The notes under the pieces were generated by a model, which was not told the origin of the DNA, did no database searches, and saw only the letters and a program-made list of their open reading frames with translations. A program made the position numbers and the translations under genes. This document shows, in pieces, positions 33,006 through 42,720 of a stretch of 64,000 nt of DNA; positions within the stretch are counted from its first letter, which is position 1, and each line of letters begins with the position of its first letter. Source of the DNA: Nocardioides ganghwensis (lineage in GTDB: Bacteria; Actinomycetota; Actinomycetes; Propionibacteriales; Nocardioidaceae); NCBI RefSeq assembly GCF_014779655.1, contig NZ_JACXYX010000015.1, positions 1-64,000 of the forward strand. The letters run 5' to 3'.

Positions 33006-33030
33006 TCCGGGCTCCACACGCAACAACGAT

Positions 33031-33064
33031 CTGCTGCCCACCAGGCCATGCCGGTGGGCAGCAG
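33031..33064 (+). terminator. Hairpin terminator
   Basis: A 12-bp perfect stem, CTGCTGCCCACC with GGTGGGCAGCAG, on a 10-nt loop, 25 bp after the small secreted protein gene. No T-tract. Confidence 0.7.
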
Positions 33065-33078
33065 TCATGACGGGGTAG

Positions 33079-34872
33079 ATGACTGTGGCGAGAACCACAC
33101 GAGAGCGCGCGGAGCGCGCGGTCTGGCGCCGGTGGCGCTGGGCTCTCGCGACGGCTCTTGCCGTGGTGGTCGCCGGGGCTCTCTGGGCGGGCTGGACGGT
33201 CTGGCAGGTCCAGCGGGACCTCACGGCCGCCCGGGCGCAGGCCGTCGCGCTTCCCGCCGCCCTGGCGGGTGACGGCGACGGCGCCACCGCGGCGGTCGAC
33301 GCCCTCCAGTCGCACGCCGGCGCCGCCGCCGACCGTACGTCCGGTCCGACCTGGCAGGTGCTCAGCGCGCTGCCGGCGCTCGGCGACGACTTCGACGCGA
33401 CGGCCCGGGTCTCCCGCGCCGTCGACATCGTCGCCCGCGACGGTGCGGGTCCACTGGTCGGGAGCGGTCTCAGCGCCGCGACGTTCGCGCCACGCGACGG
33501 ACGGCTCCCGGTCGAGCGGGTCGCCCGCGCCGCGGCCCCGCTGGCCGAGGCCCGCGACGGCTTCGTCGAGGCGCAGGCCGAGCTCGAGGACATCCGGCTC
33601 GACGGGCTGGTCCGTGAGCTGCGGCCGCAGCTCGAGGCGCTGATCCGCGAGGTCGACGAGGGCGTCAGCACGCTCGACGGCGCGACCCGCGCCGCGGAGG
33701 TGCTGCCCGCGATGCTCGGTCGTGACGGCGCCCGCGACTACCTCCTCGTCTTCCAGAACAACGCCGAGCCCCGGTCGCTCGGCGGCATGCCCGGCCTGAT
33801 GGCGCCCCTGCGCGCGGACCGCGGCACGGTCATGCTCGGCGGGACGGTCGCGGCCAGCGAGTTCGGCGAGCTCGACCGGCCGGTGCTGCCGCTCACCGAG
33901 CAGGAACGCGCCATCTGGTTCGACCAGCCAGGGACGTACTTCCAGGACGCCGTCTTCATCCCCGACTTCGAGCGGGCGAGCGAGCTGATGGCCGCCCGGT
34001 GGAAGCTCGAGACCGGGCAGGACGTCGACGGGGTGCTCTCGGTCGACCCCGTCGCACTGTCCTACCTCCTCAAGGCCACCGGCCCGATCACGGTCGACGG
34101 CCGCCGCCTCACCAGCAGCACCTTCGTCGACGAGATCCTCCACGAGCCCTACCTGCGCTACCAGGACGACCCGGCGGCCGAGGACGCGTTCTTCGCCGAG
34201 GTCCTCACCACGACCTTCGACCGGCTCCTCGACCCGCGCACCAGCCCGTCCGCCCTCGTCAGCGCGCTGTCGCGCGGTGCCACCGAGGGGCGGCTGCTCG
34301 TCCACTCCGCTAAGAGTCAGGAGCAGGACCGGCTCGACGGCACCCGTGTCGCCGGCGCCTTCCCGACGGAGTCCGGGGGAGCGGCCCAGGCGGGCGTCTA
34401 CGTCAACGACGCGACCGGGTCCAAGATGGGCTACTTCCTCGACTACGACGCCCGCATCAGCAGCGTCTCGTGCGCGGGCGGCGTGATCGGCTTCAGCGGC
34501 TCGCTCCGGATCCACTCCACCGCTCCCGCCGACGCCGCGTCGCTGCCGCCCACGGTGACCGGGCCCGGGACGTACGGCGTCGCCCGCGGCGACCACCTCA
34601 ACGTCTTCGACCTCGTCGCGCCCGCCGGGGGCAAGATCACCGACGTCGTGGTCAACGGCGTGAAGTCGACCGGCACCAACCGCACGTTCGAGGGCCGCCC
34701 GATCGTCTCGGTGCCGATCCTGCTCGAGCCAGGTGACGTCGTCACCCTGACGTGGCGGGCGACCTCGGGCGAGGGCCACTCGGGGGGCGTCGAGCTCATC
34801 AGCACCCCGGGCGTGCAGCGCGGCGGCGGCAAGCAGTTCGTCCCGGCTCCGTGTGCCGGAGGCGAGCAGTGA
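33079..34872 (+). CDS. DUF4012 cell-surface protein
   Basis: 597 residues. Basic cytoplasmic start (MTVARTTRERAERAVWRRW), one transmembrane helix at about 20-42, then a large extracytoplasmic domain. DUF4012 features are visible: RDYLLVFQNNAEPRSLGGMP, a GTVAASEFGEL stretch and FERASELMAARWKLETGQDV with DGVLSVDPVALSYLLKATG. DUF4012 proteins are found in actinobacterial polysaccharide loci; structural similarity to LytR-CpsA-Psr-type proteins has been suggested, but function is unknown. A second DUF4012 protein is at 62570-64000. ATG at 33079 or GTG at 33085. Confidence 0.82.
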   Translation: MTVARTTRERAERAVWRRWRWALATALAVVVAGALWAGWTVWQVQRDLTAARAQAVALPAALAGDGDGATAAVDALQSHAGAAADRTSGPTWQVLSALPALGDDFDATARVSRAVDIVARDGAGPLVGSGLSAATFAPRDGRLPVERVARAAAPLAEARDGFVEAQAELEDIRLDGLVRELRPQLEALIREVDEGVSTLDGATRAAEVLPAMLGRDGARDYLLVFQNNAEPRSLGGMPGLMAPLRADRGTVMLGGTVAASEFGELDRPVLPLTEQERAIWFDQPGTYFQDAVFIPDFERASELMAARWKLETGQDVDGVLSVDPVALSYLLKATGPITVDGRRLTSSTFVDEILHEPYLRYQDDPAAEDAFFAEVLTTTFDRLLDPRTSPSALVSALSRGATEGRLLVHSAKSQEQDRLDGTRVAGAFPTESGGAAQAGVYVNDATGSKMGYFLDYDARISSVSCAGGVIGFSGSLRIHSTAPADAASLPPTVTGPGTYGVARGDHLNVFDLVAPAGGKITDVVVNGVKSTGTNRTFEGRPIVSVPILLEPGDVVTLTWRATSGEGHSGGVELISTPGVQRGGGKQFVPAPCAGGEQ

Positions 34873-35032
34873 TGAAGGTCACCGGCCTTCCGTCCACCCC
34901 TGAGGGTGGATTGGTGCGTCCGGGCCCCGACACGGTCAAGCGTCAGGGGTCGCTTGACTTAGGATCAGCAGCGACCGTTCTTGGGGAACTGGGTCTTGCT
35001 GCCTCTCTGAGGCGACCAACACATGTGGGGAC

Positions 35033-36895
35033 ATGTCGATGACTGTGCTCGGGCTTGAGTCTGCTGTGCGCGGACGCAGGACGGCGATGCTGATGGCGCT
35101 CGACGCGCTGGCGCTCGCCGCCGCCTACTTCTTCGCCGTCGTGGTGCGCTACGACGGACTGTCGCCGGTGCCGTGGCGCCATGCAGCGCTCGTGGTCGTC
35201 GCGGCTGTCGCGCTCCAGTGGGCCATCGGCCTGGTCGGACGCCTCTACCGGGGCCGCGTCGGTGTCGCCACCAACGAGGAGACCCTCCTGCTGGGGACCG
35301 CCACGGCAGCAGCCGGCCTGGTGGTCTTCATCGCCAACGCGTTGACGGACCCCCTCTGGATCGCTCGCAGCCTCCCGCTGACCGCCACCTTCTTCGGCTT
35401 CTTCCTGATGCTGACCACGCGAGCGCTGTGGCGTCGCCTCACCATGCGGCTGGCGCCGCTGACGGCCGCTGCCGGCCAGCGCACGCTGGTGGTCGGTGCC
35501 GGCGCCAGCGGCGCGCGGCTCGTGCACTCGATGCGCAGCCACCCCGAGTCGGGCCTGGTGCCGGTCGGCTTCCTCGACGACGACCCGTGGATGCGCAAGC
35601 GCCGCCACTTCGGCGTGCCGGTGCTGGGCACAGTCGCCGACCTCGAGCGCGTGGTGCTCGTGACCGGTGCCACGACGGTGGTCGTGGCAATCCCCAGCGC
35701 CAGCAAGGAGCTCATCAGGACCGTCGTTGACCGGTGCACCGACCTCGGCATCACCGCCAAGGTGCTGCCGTCCTTCGCCGAGACGTTCGCCAGCAAGGCC
35801 GACGTGCGGGACGTGCGCGACGTCGACATGCGCGACCTGCTCGGCCGCGCCGCCATCCAGACCGACCTCGCCTCGATCGCGGGCTACGTCACCGGCAAGC
35901 GGGTGCTGGTCACCGGCGCGGGCGGTTCGATCGGCTCCGAGCTGTGCCGCCAGCTGCACCGGTTCGGGCCCGCCGAGCTGATCATGCTCGACCGCGACGA
36001 GTCGGCGCTGCACGGCGTGCAGCTCTCGATCCACGGCCGCGCCCTGCTCGACAGCCCCGACGTGGTGCTCAACGACATCCGCGACGAGGTCGCCCTGCGG
36101 CGGGTCTTCGAGGACCGCCGTCCCGAGGTGGTCTTCCACGCCGCCGCGCTCAAGCACCTCCCGATGCTCGAGCAGTATCCGCACGAGGCGATGAAGACCA
36201 ACGTGCTCGGCACGGCCAACGTCCTCGAGGCGGCTGCGGCGGTCGGCGTGACCACCTTCGTCAACATCTCCACCGACAAGGCCGCCGACCCCACCAGCGT
36301 CCTGGGCTACTCCAAGCGTGCCGCCGAGCGCCTCACCGCGGACATGGCTCGACGGGCCGAGGGCGCCTACCTCAGCGTGCGCTTCGGCAACGTCCTCGGC
36401 TCGCGCGGCTCGGTGCTGCACACCTTCACCGCACAGATCGAGGCCGGCGGTCCCGTGACCGTGGTCCACCCCGAGGTCACCCGCTACTTCATGACGGTGG
36501 AGGAGGCGGTGCAGCTCGTCATCCAGGCCGGCGCCATCGGCGAGGACGGCGAGGTGATGATCCTCGACATGGGCCAGCCCGTGAAGATCGTCGACATGGC
36601 CCAGCAGCTCATCGCGATGTCCGGCAAGAGCGTCGAGATCGTCTACACCGGCCTCCGTGACGGCGAGAAGCTGCACGAGGAGCTCTTCGGTGCCGCCGAG
36701 AGCGACGAGCGATCCAAGCACCCGCTCGTCTCCCACGCGCACGTGGAGCCGCTGTCGGTCGACGTCGTACGCTCCTTCGATCTCGGCGCGCACCATCTCG
36801 GGCTGCTCCAGGCGTTCGAGGACTGGGTGCACGGCTCCGAGTCGGAGCTGGTGGGAGCCCACGGCTACGGCCGCGCGCATGGAGAGGCATCGTGA
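35033..36895 (+). CDS. UDP-GlcNAc 4,6-dehydratase-like membrane protein (PglF/CapD-type)
   Basis: 620 residues, full length for the membrane-bound family. Four N-terminal membrane helices, a CoA-binding-like domain (RTLVVGAGASGARLVHSMRS) and the dehydratase SDR domain with GAGGSIGSELCRQL, AALKHLPMLEQYPHEAMKTN and STDKAADPTSVLGYSKRAAE. Converts UDP-GlcNAc to the 4-keto-6-deoxy sugar. Its stop overlaps the aminotransferase start by four bases (GTGA), heading a PglF-PglE-PglC-PglD-like set. The C-6 versus C-5 stereochemistry of the product cannot be told. Confidence 0.85.
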   Translation: MSMTVLGLESAVRGRRTAMLMALDALALAAAYFFAVVVRYDGLSPVPWRHAALVVVAAVALQWAIGLVGRLYRGRVGVATNEETLLLGTATAAAGLVVFIANALTDPLWIARSLPLTATFFGFFLMLTTRALWRRLTMRLAPLTAAAGQRTLVVGAGASGARLVHSMRSHPESGLVPVGFLDDDPWMRKRRHFGVPVLGTVADLERVVLVTGATTVVVAIPSASKELIRTVVDRCTDLGITAKVLPSFAETFASKADVRDVRDVDMRDLLGRAAIQTDLASIAGYVTGKRVLVTGAGGSIGSELCRQLHRFGPAELIMLDRDESALHGVQLSIHGRALLDSPDVVLNDIRDEVALRRVFEDRRPEVVFHAAALKHLPMLEQYPHEAMKTNVLGTANVLEAAAAVGVTTFVNISTDKAADPTSVLGYSKRAAERLTADMARRAEGAYLSVRFGNVLGSRGSVLHTFTAQIEAGGPVTVVHPEVTRYFMTVEEAVQLVIQAGAIGEDGEVMILDMGQPVKIVDMAQQLIAMSGKSVEIVYTGLRDGEKLHEELFGAAESDERSKHPLVSHAHVEPLSVDVVRSFDLGAHHLGLLQAFEDWVHGSESELVGAHGYGRAHGEAS

Positions 36896-38037
36896 CTGTC
36901 GACGTCGAGACCCAGCCACGCATCCTGCTTTCCCCGCCCGACGTGGGCGAGCTCGAGCAGGAGTACGTCATGCGGGCCATGCGGTCGGGGTGGGTGGCGC
37001 CGGCCGGCCCGGACCTCGACGCCTTCGAGGCGGAGGTCGCATCCCGCGTGGGCGTCCCCCACGCGGTGGGACTCTCGTCCGGCACCGCCGCCCTCCACCT
37101 CGCCCTCGTGTCGTGGGGCGTCGGCCCCGGCGACGTCGTACCCGTCTCGACCTTCACCTTCGCAGCGACGGTCAACGCGATCCGCTACGTCGGCGCCGAG
37201 CCGTTCTTCGTCGACTGCGACGACACCGGCAACATGAGCGCGGAGCTCCTCGAGCAGGCGCTCGCATCGTTGCGCGCCGATGGTCGCAGTGTCCCCGTCG
37301 TGGTCCCGGTCGACCTGTTCGGCAGGGCCGCGGACTACTCGAGCCTCGTGCCCATCGCGGCCGCGGCCGGGGCCAAGGTCCTCTCCGATGCCGCCGAGGC
37401 TCTGGGGGCGACACACAACGGGAGCCCAGCCGGATCCTTCGGTGACGCAGCGGTCCTGTCCTTCAACGGCAACAAGATCATGACGACCTCGGGCGGCGGC
37501 ATGCTGCTGACGCACGACCGAGCCCTCGCCGACCACGTCCGCAAGCTCTCCACGCAGGCACGCGAACCGGTCCCGCACTACGAGCACACCGAGGTCGGCT
37601 ACAACTACCGGCTCTCCAACATCCTGGCCGCGATGGGCAGGGCGCAGCTCGTGCGGCTCGACGACATGCTTGCGCGCCGTCGCGAGTGGCGCGAGCGCTA
37701 TCGTGCGCTCTTCGCCGACCAGCCGGCTGTCTCCATCCTCGGCGGCGCCGACGACGCCGGTGACAACTGCTGGCTGACCCCGATCGTCGTGGACCCCGAC
37801 GTGTCGGCGTGGGCCGCGGGGGACCTGGGAGCAGCACTGGACCGGGCCAACGTCGAGACCCGGCCGGTATGGAAGCCGATGCACCTCCAGCCCGTGTCCG
37901 AGGGCCTTCGTGGAGCGCTCGACGGGACCTCCGAGCGCATCTTCGAGCGAGGTCTGACACTTCCCGCAGGGTCGGTGCTGTCGGACAGCGAGTTCGAACG
38001 CATCGAGCGCGCGATCCTCGGGGTGACCGCTGCGTGA
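36892..38037 (+). CDS. DegT/DnrJ/EryC1 sugar aminotransferase (PglE-like)
   Basis: 381 residues. PLP enzyme of the AHBA-synthase type with GLSSGTAALHLALV, DAAEALGATHNG and the Schiff-base lysine in SFNGNKIMTTSGGG. The N-terminal region ILLSPPDVGELEQEYVMRAM resembles PglE. It would aminate the 4-keto sugar made by the preceding enzyme, using glutamate. Start GTG at 36892 overlaps the previous stop; its own stop overlaps the next GTG. Confidence 0.87.
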   Translation: MTVDVETQPRILLSPPDVGELEQEYVMRAMRSGWVAPAGPDLDAFEAEVASRVGVPHAVGLSSGTAALHLALVSWGVGPGDVVPVSTFTFAATVNAIRYVGAEPFFVDCDDTGNMSAELLEQALASLRADGRSVPVVVPVDLFGRAADYSSLVPIAAAAGAKVLSDAAEALGATHNGSPAGSFGDAAVLSFNGNKIMTTSGGGMLLTHDRALADHVRKLSTQAREPVPHYEHTEVGYNYRLSNILAAMGRAQLVRLDDMLARRREWRERYRALFADQPAVSILGGADDAGDNCWLTPIVVDPDVSAWAAGDLGAALDRANVETRPVWKPMHLQPVSEGLRGALDGTSERIFERGLTLPAGSVLSDSEFERIERAILGVTAA

Positions 38038-38642
38038 AGCCCTACGACCCCGTCAAGCGTGGCATCGACGTGGTGGTGGGATCGGCTGCGCTGATCCTGA
38101 CCGCGCCGCTGCAGGCAGTGCTCGCACTCGTCGTACGCCGGAAGCTGGGCTCGCCTGTCCTCTTCCGTCAGCTGCGGCCGGGCAAGGACGGTCAGATCTT
38201 CGAGCTGATCAAGTTCCGCACCATGCTGGAGCCCGACGAGTCGCAAGGACTCGTAGCGGACGCGCAGCGGATGACGCCCGTCGGCGCCTTCCTCCGCTCG
38301 ACCAGCCTCGACGAGCTGCCGACGCTGTGGAATGTGGTGCGCGGGGACATGAGCCTCGTCGGTCCCCGCCCCTTGCTGGTGCGCTACCTGGATCGGTACA
38401 CCCCCGAGCAGGCGCGCCGTCACGAGGTGCGCCCCGGCGTCACCGGGCTCGCACAGGTGAGCGGCCGGAACGCCATCACGTGGGACGAGAAGTTCGTGAA
38501 GGACATCGAGTACGTCGATCACCGCAAGCTGCTGCTCGACCTCAGCATCGTGTGTCGAACCCTCACGCAAGTAGTTCGACGTAACGGCATTTCGGCTGCC
38601 GATGATGTGACCATGCCCGAGTTCGTAGGGAGCAGACGATGA
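38034..38642 (+). CDS. Phosphoglycosyl transferase initiating glycan (PglC-like)
   Basis: 202 residues, the small single-domain PglC size class. N-terminal membrane segment ([20 protein letters not shown]), then KFRTML, the catalytic Asp-Glu in [20 protein letters not shown] and GPRPLL, followed by [14 protein letters not shown]. It transfers the sugar-phosphate from a UDP-sugar to undecaprenyl phosphate. GTG start within the GTGA overlap at 38034-38037. Confidence 0.9.
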   Translation: MKPYDPVKRGIDVVVGSAALILTAPLQAVLALVVRRKLGSPVLFRQLRPGKDGQIFELIKFRTMLEPDESQGLVADAQRMTPVGAFLRSTSLDELPTLWNVVRGDMSLVGPRPLLVRYLDRYTPEQARRHEVRPGVTGLAQVSGRNAITWDEKFVKDIEYVDHRKLLLDLSIVCRTLTQVVRRNGISAADDVTMPEFVGSRR

Positions 38643-39283
38643 CCAAGCCGATCGTGATCGTTGGAGCAGGCGGCTTCGGACGAGAGGTGATCGATGTTGT
38701 CGACGCCATCAACGCTCAGGCCGCCGCGCCCGAATGGGAGATTGTGGGTGTGGTCGACGATTCGCCGACCGAGATCAACCTCAAGCACCTCGAGCGCCGC
38801 GGGACGCCGTTCCTCGGTGGAACCGAGAAACCGTTCAGCTGGCCCGAGCCCGTCTACTACGTAGTGGGAATCGGGAACCCCCGAGTCCGACGCCTGATCG
38901 CGGACCGCTACGACGCCGCGCACCTGAAGGCGGCGACCCTTGTGCACCCGGCGGTGACGCAGGGTTTCGACGTTCGGATCGGCGCGGGATCGGTGGTCTG
39001 TGCGGGCGTTCGACTGACGACCAATATTTCGCTGGGTCGTCACGTCCACCTCAATCTAAATGTCACCGTGGGGCACGACACGACCCTGGAAGACTTTGTC
39101 AGTGTCAATCCGTTGGCATCGATCTCGGGTGACTGCGTGATTGAGGACGACGTTCTCGTTGGGGTGGCCGGCGTCGTGCTCAACGGTCTGACCGTTGGCC
39201 GCGGAGCGACCGTCGGGGGGAGTGCATGCGTGGTGCGGGACGTCACCCCTGGGCTGGTCGTGAAGGGCGTTCCGGCGAAGTGA
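38639..39283 (+). CDS. Sugar N-acetyltransferase (PglD/NeuD-like)
   Basis: 214 residues. N-terminal Rossmann-like UDP-sugar domain (IVIVGAGGFGREVIDVVDAI), then a left-handed beta-helix of hexapeptide repeats (IGAGSVVCAGV, GRHVHLNLNVTVGHDTTL, VTVGRGATVGG). The His in NVTVGHDT corresponds to the catalytic base of PglD. It probably acetylates the C-4 amino group, giving a UDP-di-N-acetylbacillosamine-like sugar. Overlaps the transferase by ATGA. Codon use begins to shift here toward more A/T third positions. Confidence 0.87.
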   Translation: MTKPIVIVGAGGFGREVIDVVDAINAQAAAPEWEIVGVVDDSPTEINLKHLERRGTPFLGGTEKPFSWPEPVYYVVGIGNPRVRRLIADRYDAAHLKAATLVHPAVTQGFDVRIGAGSVVCAGVRLTTNISLGRHVHLNLNVTVGHDTTLEDFVSVNPLASISGDCVIEDDVLVGVAGVVLNGLTVGRGATVGGSACVVRDVTPGLVVKGVPAK

Positions 39284-40428
39284 CGTCGCTACGAACGTCG
39301 CGGGAACCCTTGCGGAAGCGCCCACGGGTGGTGATCTTCGTGACGAGCCCGATCACGGTGGCGAGTTTCGTGATGCCGATCGCGAAGGCCTTTATGGCTC
39401 GCGGATGGTCTGTCGACATCGTGAGCGCGCCAGGGGAGGGGCTCGACCGGACGGCCGAGGAACTGGGGGCCACTGCGCACGCCTTGCCACTGCACCGAGG
39501 GGTCGCTCCGCTTGCGATGCTGAAGGCGTTCATCAGCGGAACGAAGCTTGTCAGGCGCATGCGTCCCGATCTCGTTCTAGCGGCGACTCCGGTTGCCGGC
39601 CTGCTGGGCGTAGTTGCGGGCAGGACCGCGAAGACTGATGCGAAGATCCTGCACTTGGCCTGGGGGCTTCGCTCAGAGTCACTCAAGCCTCCGTTCAAGC
39701 AAATGGTTGGTCGGCTTGAGACATTGACTGCGGCCCTCGCAGACATGACGCTGGCGAACAGTGGGAGCCTGTCGCGTGCGATCACCTCGTCGACTTGGCG
39801 GCCACTCAGTGTGTCGGTCCTGGGGGAGGGCAGTTCGCACGGCGTTGACCTGGGCAAGTTTCGGTTCATTCCTCAACGGAGGAATTCTCAGCCCGTCATT
39901 GGCTTCGTTGGCAGGATTCGCCGGGACAAGGGAATCATCGAGCTGCTTGAGGCGATAGAGCTACTAGACCAGCGGGGGTTGTCGTTCGAGGCCAAACTCG
40001 TGGGGAGCCTCGAGGAAGTCGACCTGGCATCCAGAATCGAGGCCACGCCTCGGACTTCACACACAGCGTTTGCGTCGGATGTGCCCGCGGTTATGGCTGA
40101 CCTCGATGTGTTGTGCCTACCTACGTGGCGCGAGGGGTTTCCGAACGTTGTCCTGGAGGCAGGCGCCTCGGGCCGTCCTGTCGTCACCACCACGGCGACC
40201 GGTGCTGTCGACGCAGTGGTCGAGGGCGACACCGGACTACTCGTTCAGCCCCGCGACCCGCACGCGCTCGCGGACGCACTAGAGCAGTTGCTCCGAAGCC
40301 CGGAGCTTCGCGCGACCATGGGCGAGTCGGGGCGACGTCGCGTGGAGGAGCACTTTGACCAGGAAGTCGTATGCCATCGCCTCGTCGACTTCGCGGAGCA
40401 ACTCTGTGGCGTGGAGAGCCCGCGTTGA
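39280..40428 (+). CDS. GT4 glycosyltransferase (PglA-like)
   Basis: 382 residues. GT-B fold: N-terminal VVIFVTSPITVASFVMPIAK and C-terminal IGFVGRIRRDKGIIELLEAI with the nucleotide-binding EGFPNVVLEAGASGRPVVTT. Likely adds the second sugar to the lipid-linked glycan. GTG start overlaps the acetyltransferase stop. Lower GC than the flanking chromosome. Confidence 0.85.
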   Translation: MTSLRTSREPLRKRPRVVIFVTSPITVASFVMPIAKAFMARGWSVDIVSAPGEGLDRTAEELGATAHALPLHRGVAPLAMLKAFISGTKLVRRMRPDLVLAATPVAGLLGVVAGRTAKTDAKILHLAWGLRSESLKPPFKQMVGRLETLTAALADMTLANSGSLSRAITSSTWRPLSVSVLGEGSSHGVDLGKFRFIPQRRNSQPVIGFVGRIRRDKGIIELLEAIELLDQRGLSFEAKLVGSLEEVDLASRIEATPRTSHTAFASDVPAVMADLDVLCLPTWREGFPNVVLEAGASGRPVVTTTATGAVDAVVEGDTGLLVQPRDPHALADALEQLLRSPELRATMGESGRRRVEEHFDQEVVCHRLVDFAEQLCGVESPR

Positions 40429-41747
40429 GCTCAATCCAACCAGTGTCAGCACCCAATCAAGCACCGTCGAGGCTCCTGCAGACTCTGGCAGTCGCCCTGC
40501 TCGTGGGGTGGCTTGTCTTGGGCGCGCGGGTCACGGCGACGCTGTCCACCGGCGGCCGGGGAACGCTCGCGATCCTCGACCCGGCGCTGATCCTCTTGGG
40601 AGTGGCCATTTGGTGTTGCACGCCCACCGGTCGAGGCAAGATCGTCCCAGCTCGGATGTACTGGCGATCAGCAGGGCCATTGTTTCTTTTGCTGCTGCTA
40701 CTTCCCGTTTTGGGCGTCGCTCACGGCACACACAACGTCCGAAGCCTCTACTCGATCGCACTGGTTGCGGTTCCCTGGTCAATCTTCATGGTTGGACGGG
40801 TAGCCGGAGATCCTCGGACGTGGACCAGAGGTGTGACTGTGGCTATTTGGATCCACGGCGCCTACGGGGCGGCTCAGCTAATGGGCCGGCTGTCACTGCT
40901 CCCGGATGCGCTTTCGGGGTGGATGGCGGCGTGGGACCTGAGCAGCCAAGCAGCATATGCAGAGTCATACATCGTCAGTCAGCGAAGCACCGGCGTGCTG
41001 ATCAACCCCAACAGTTACGGGTTGTGGTCGGTGCTCGCGGTCGTATTCAGTGTCTTCTACCTGAGAGGGCGCACGCGTGCGATCTCGATCGCCCTGGCTT
41101 TGACAGGGGTCTACGCGAGCGAGTCCCGCACCGCCATGGCGGCCCTTGTTGTATCTCTCATCGTGGTGGCCCTCACCGGCCGGGGGTTGGACGCCATCCT
41201 CAAAATGGTCGCACTAGTTGCGGCAGCCGCGGTGCCTTTGGCCGTGCTCAACTGGTTCGGAATGCTGCAGTCGTTCTTCTCTGAGAGCACACTAGAGAGG
41301 ATGCGCAGCGGTTGGCTCGTACTGACTGGTCGAGGTGTGGACGAGAACTTGGCCGGGAGGTTCGAGGCATGGGACTTGGCGAGGACGATGTCAGCGGATC
41401 ATTGGCTCGGAACGTGGGGCCCGCCGCAGGTGACGCTTGGCCAGTCGATCGACAGTCAGTATCTAGCATTGTTCTTGCAGGGTTCGTTGCCGCTCTTGCT
41501 GGCTTACCTGCTCCTCCTCATCTCTCCTCTTATCGTGCTCCCGAAACGCCGCCGCCGACCGTTCGTCGCACTCTCGGTGGCCGTAGCCACTATGTCGTTA
41601 ACAGCGACGGCCTTCGAGAACATGGCCGCAATGGGATTGGTCTGGTGCGCACTCGTGATTGACGCTCTACGGCTGCGGGCATACGGCGACGAGACTGTCC
41701 GATCAGAAGTCGCTGAGGTGTCGCACGACAAGGTTGCTGCCGCATGA
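40425..41747 (+). CDS. O-antigen/EPS polymerase, Wzy-like
   Basis: About 440 residues, some ten membrane helices, with the large periplasmic loop typical of Wzy/O-antigen ligase (INPNSYGLWSVLAVVF before it, and LTGRGVDENLAGRFEAWDLA inside it). Start uncertain: TTG at 40425 overlaps the previous TGA as TTGA, in line with the coupling pattern of the operon; an in-frame ATG at 40371 lies inside the upstream gene. Polymerises lipid-linked repeat units outside the membrane. Confidence 0.75.
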   Translation: MSSIQPVSAPNQAPSRLLQTLAVALLVGWLVLGARVTATLSTGGRGTLAILDPALILLGVAIWCCTPTGRGKIVPARMYWRSAGPLFLLLLLLPVLGVAHGTHNVRSLYSIALVAVPWSIFMVGRVAGDPRTWTRGVTVAIWIHGAYGAAQLMGRLSLLPDALSGWMAAWDLSSQAAYAESYIVSQRSTGVLINPNSYGLWSVLAVVFSVFYLRGRTRAISIALALTGVYASESRTAMAALVVSLIVVALTGRGLDAILKMVALVAAAAVPLAVLNWFGMLQSFFSESTLERMRSGWLVLTGRGVDENLAGRFEAWDLARTMSADHWLGTWGPPQVTLGQSIDSQYLALFLQGSLPLLLAYLLLLISPLIVLPKRRRRPFVALSVAVATMSLTATAFENMAAMGLVWCALVIDALRLRAYGDETVRSEVAEVSHDKVAAA

Positions 41748-42712
41748 GCCGCCGCCCAAAGCGTGACCATGCACGACTGGCGTTCGTCGGCCAAGCACGC
41801 TGGGCACAGCAGTTGGCGAAGGGTACGGGCGCCCAAGGGCTGGACGCACACGTCGTGTCCGCCGAGCCTCCTTGGAACCTCCTGCGGCCGACCTCTCTGC
41901 GTTTGGTGATGACTTCCGATGTCGTCGTCAGAGTGGGGTTCCGCCCCGGTTCGAGGACCGCCCGTGGGCGCCTGTTCGATGCGTTGCTCGGGATCCTGTC
42001 CAAGGGAAGCCTGCGCGTCATGTACTGGATCGGGACCGATGTCCAGAGGCTCGTTGCAGAGGTTGAAGGCGGTGCCGCTCCGCTGCGAACCCGCGCGATG
42101 AGCCGCACGCATTGGCACTTGGCGGGGTCGTCGCGTCTCCGGTCCGAGCTCGCGGCGGTCGGCGTGGACGCCAGACTGGTGGACTTCCCGTCCTTCGTGT
42201 CAATGCCGGTCGGCAGTTTGCCCGAGATGCCGTCTCGTTTCACCGCGCTCACGTACATCCCGGACTTCCGGAGCGGGTTCTACGGCGGTGACGTCATCCT
42301 CCAGCTCGCCCGCGCGCGTCCTGATGTCGACTTCGTAGTGATGGGTGGCGACGGGACGTGGGCAGGCGACGCACCCGCGAACGTCCGGTTCGTCGGCTGG
42401 GTGAGCGACCCATCCTCCCTCTACGCGCGTTCGAGTTGTGTGCTTCGCCTACCTGAACATGATTCGGTCGGCGCGACGGCGGCTGAAGCTCTGCTGTATG
42501 GCAGACCGCTTATCTATACTGAATCGCTTCCATACTCGAAACTCGTCGACCGGGAACTTCCTTCGGTGCTTGCGGCGCTAGACGATCTTCATCACGCACA
42601 CAGCAAAGGGGATCTCCTCCCGAACGTGGACGCGAGCAACTGGGCCAAACAAGAGTTCGACCCCGAGAGTCGGTTCGCTCGCCTCGCCAATGTCCTGCGA
42701 GAGATGGCCTAG
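41744..42712 (+). CDS. Glycosyltransferase-like protein
   Basis: 322 residues. The C-terminal half has GT-B features: VDFVVMGGDGTWAG, NVRFVGWVSDPSSLYARSSC and EHDSVGATAAEALLYGRPLI. The N-terminal half is short and unusual for GT4. Most likely a sugar transferase for the repeat unit. ATGA overlap with the polymerase. Confidence 0.7.
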   Translation: MSRRPKRDHARLAFVGQARWAQQLAKGTGAQGLDAHVVSAEPPWNLLRPTSLRLVMTSDVVVRVGFRPGSRTARGRLFDALLGILSKGSLRVMYWIGTDVQRLVAEVEGGAAPLRTRAMSRTHWHLAGSSRLRSELAAVGVDARLVDFPSFVSMPVGSLPEMPSRFTALTYIPDFRSGFYGGDVILQLARARPDVDFVVMGGDGTWAGDAPANVRFVGWVSDPSSLYARSSCVLRLPEHDSVGATAAEALLYGRPLIYTESLPYSKLVDRELPSVLAALDDLHHAHSKGDLLPNVDASNWAKQEFDPESRFARLANVLREMA

Positions 42713-42720
42713 CGCTCGCC

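Noticed and set aside
33031..33064. REP family member
   Set aside because: This palindrome does not share the GCGTCATGC/GTATGACGC arms; it fits a simple terminator.
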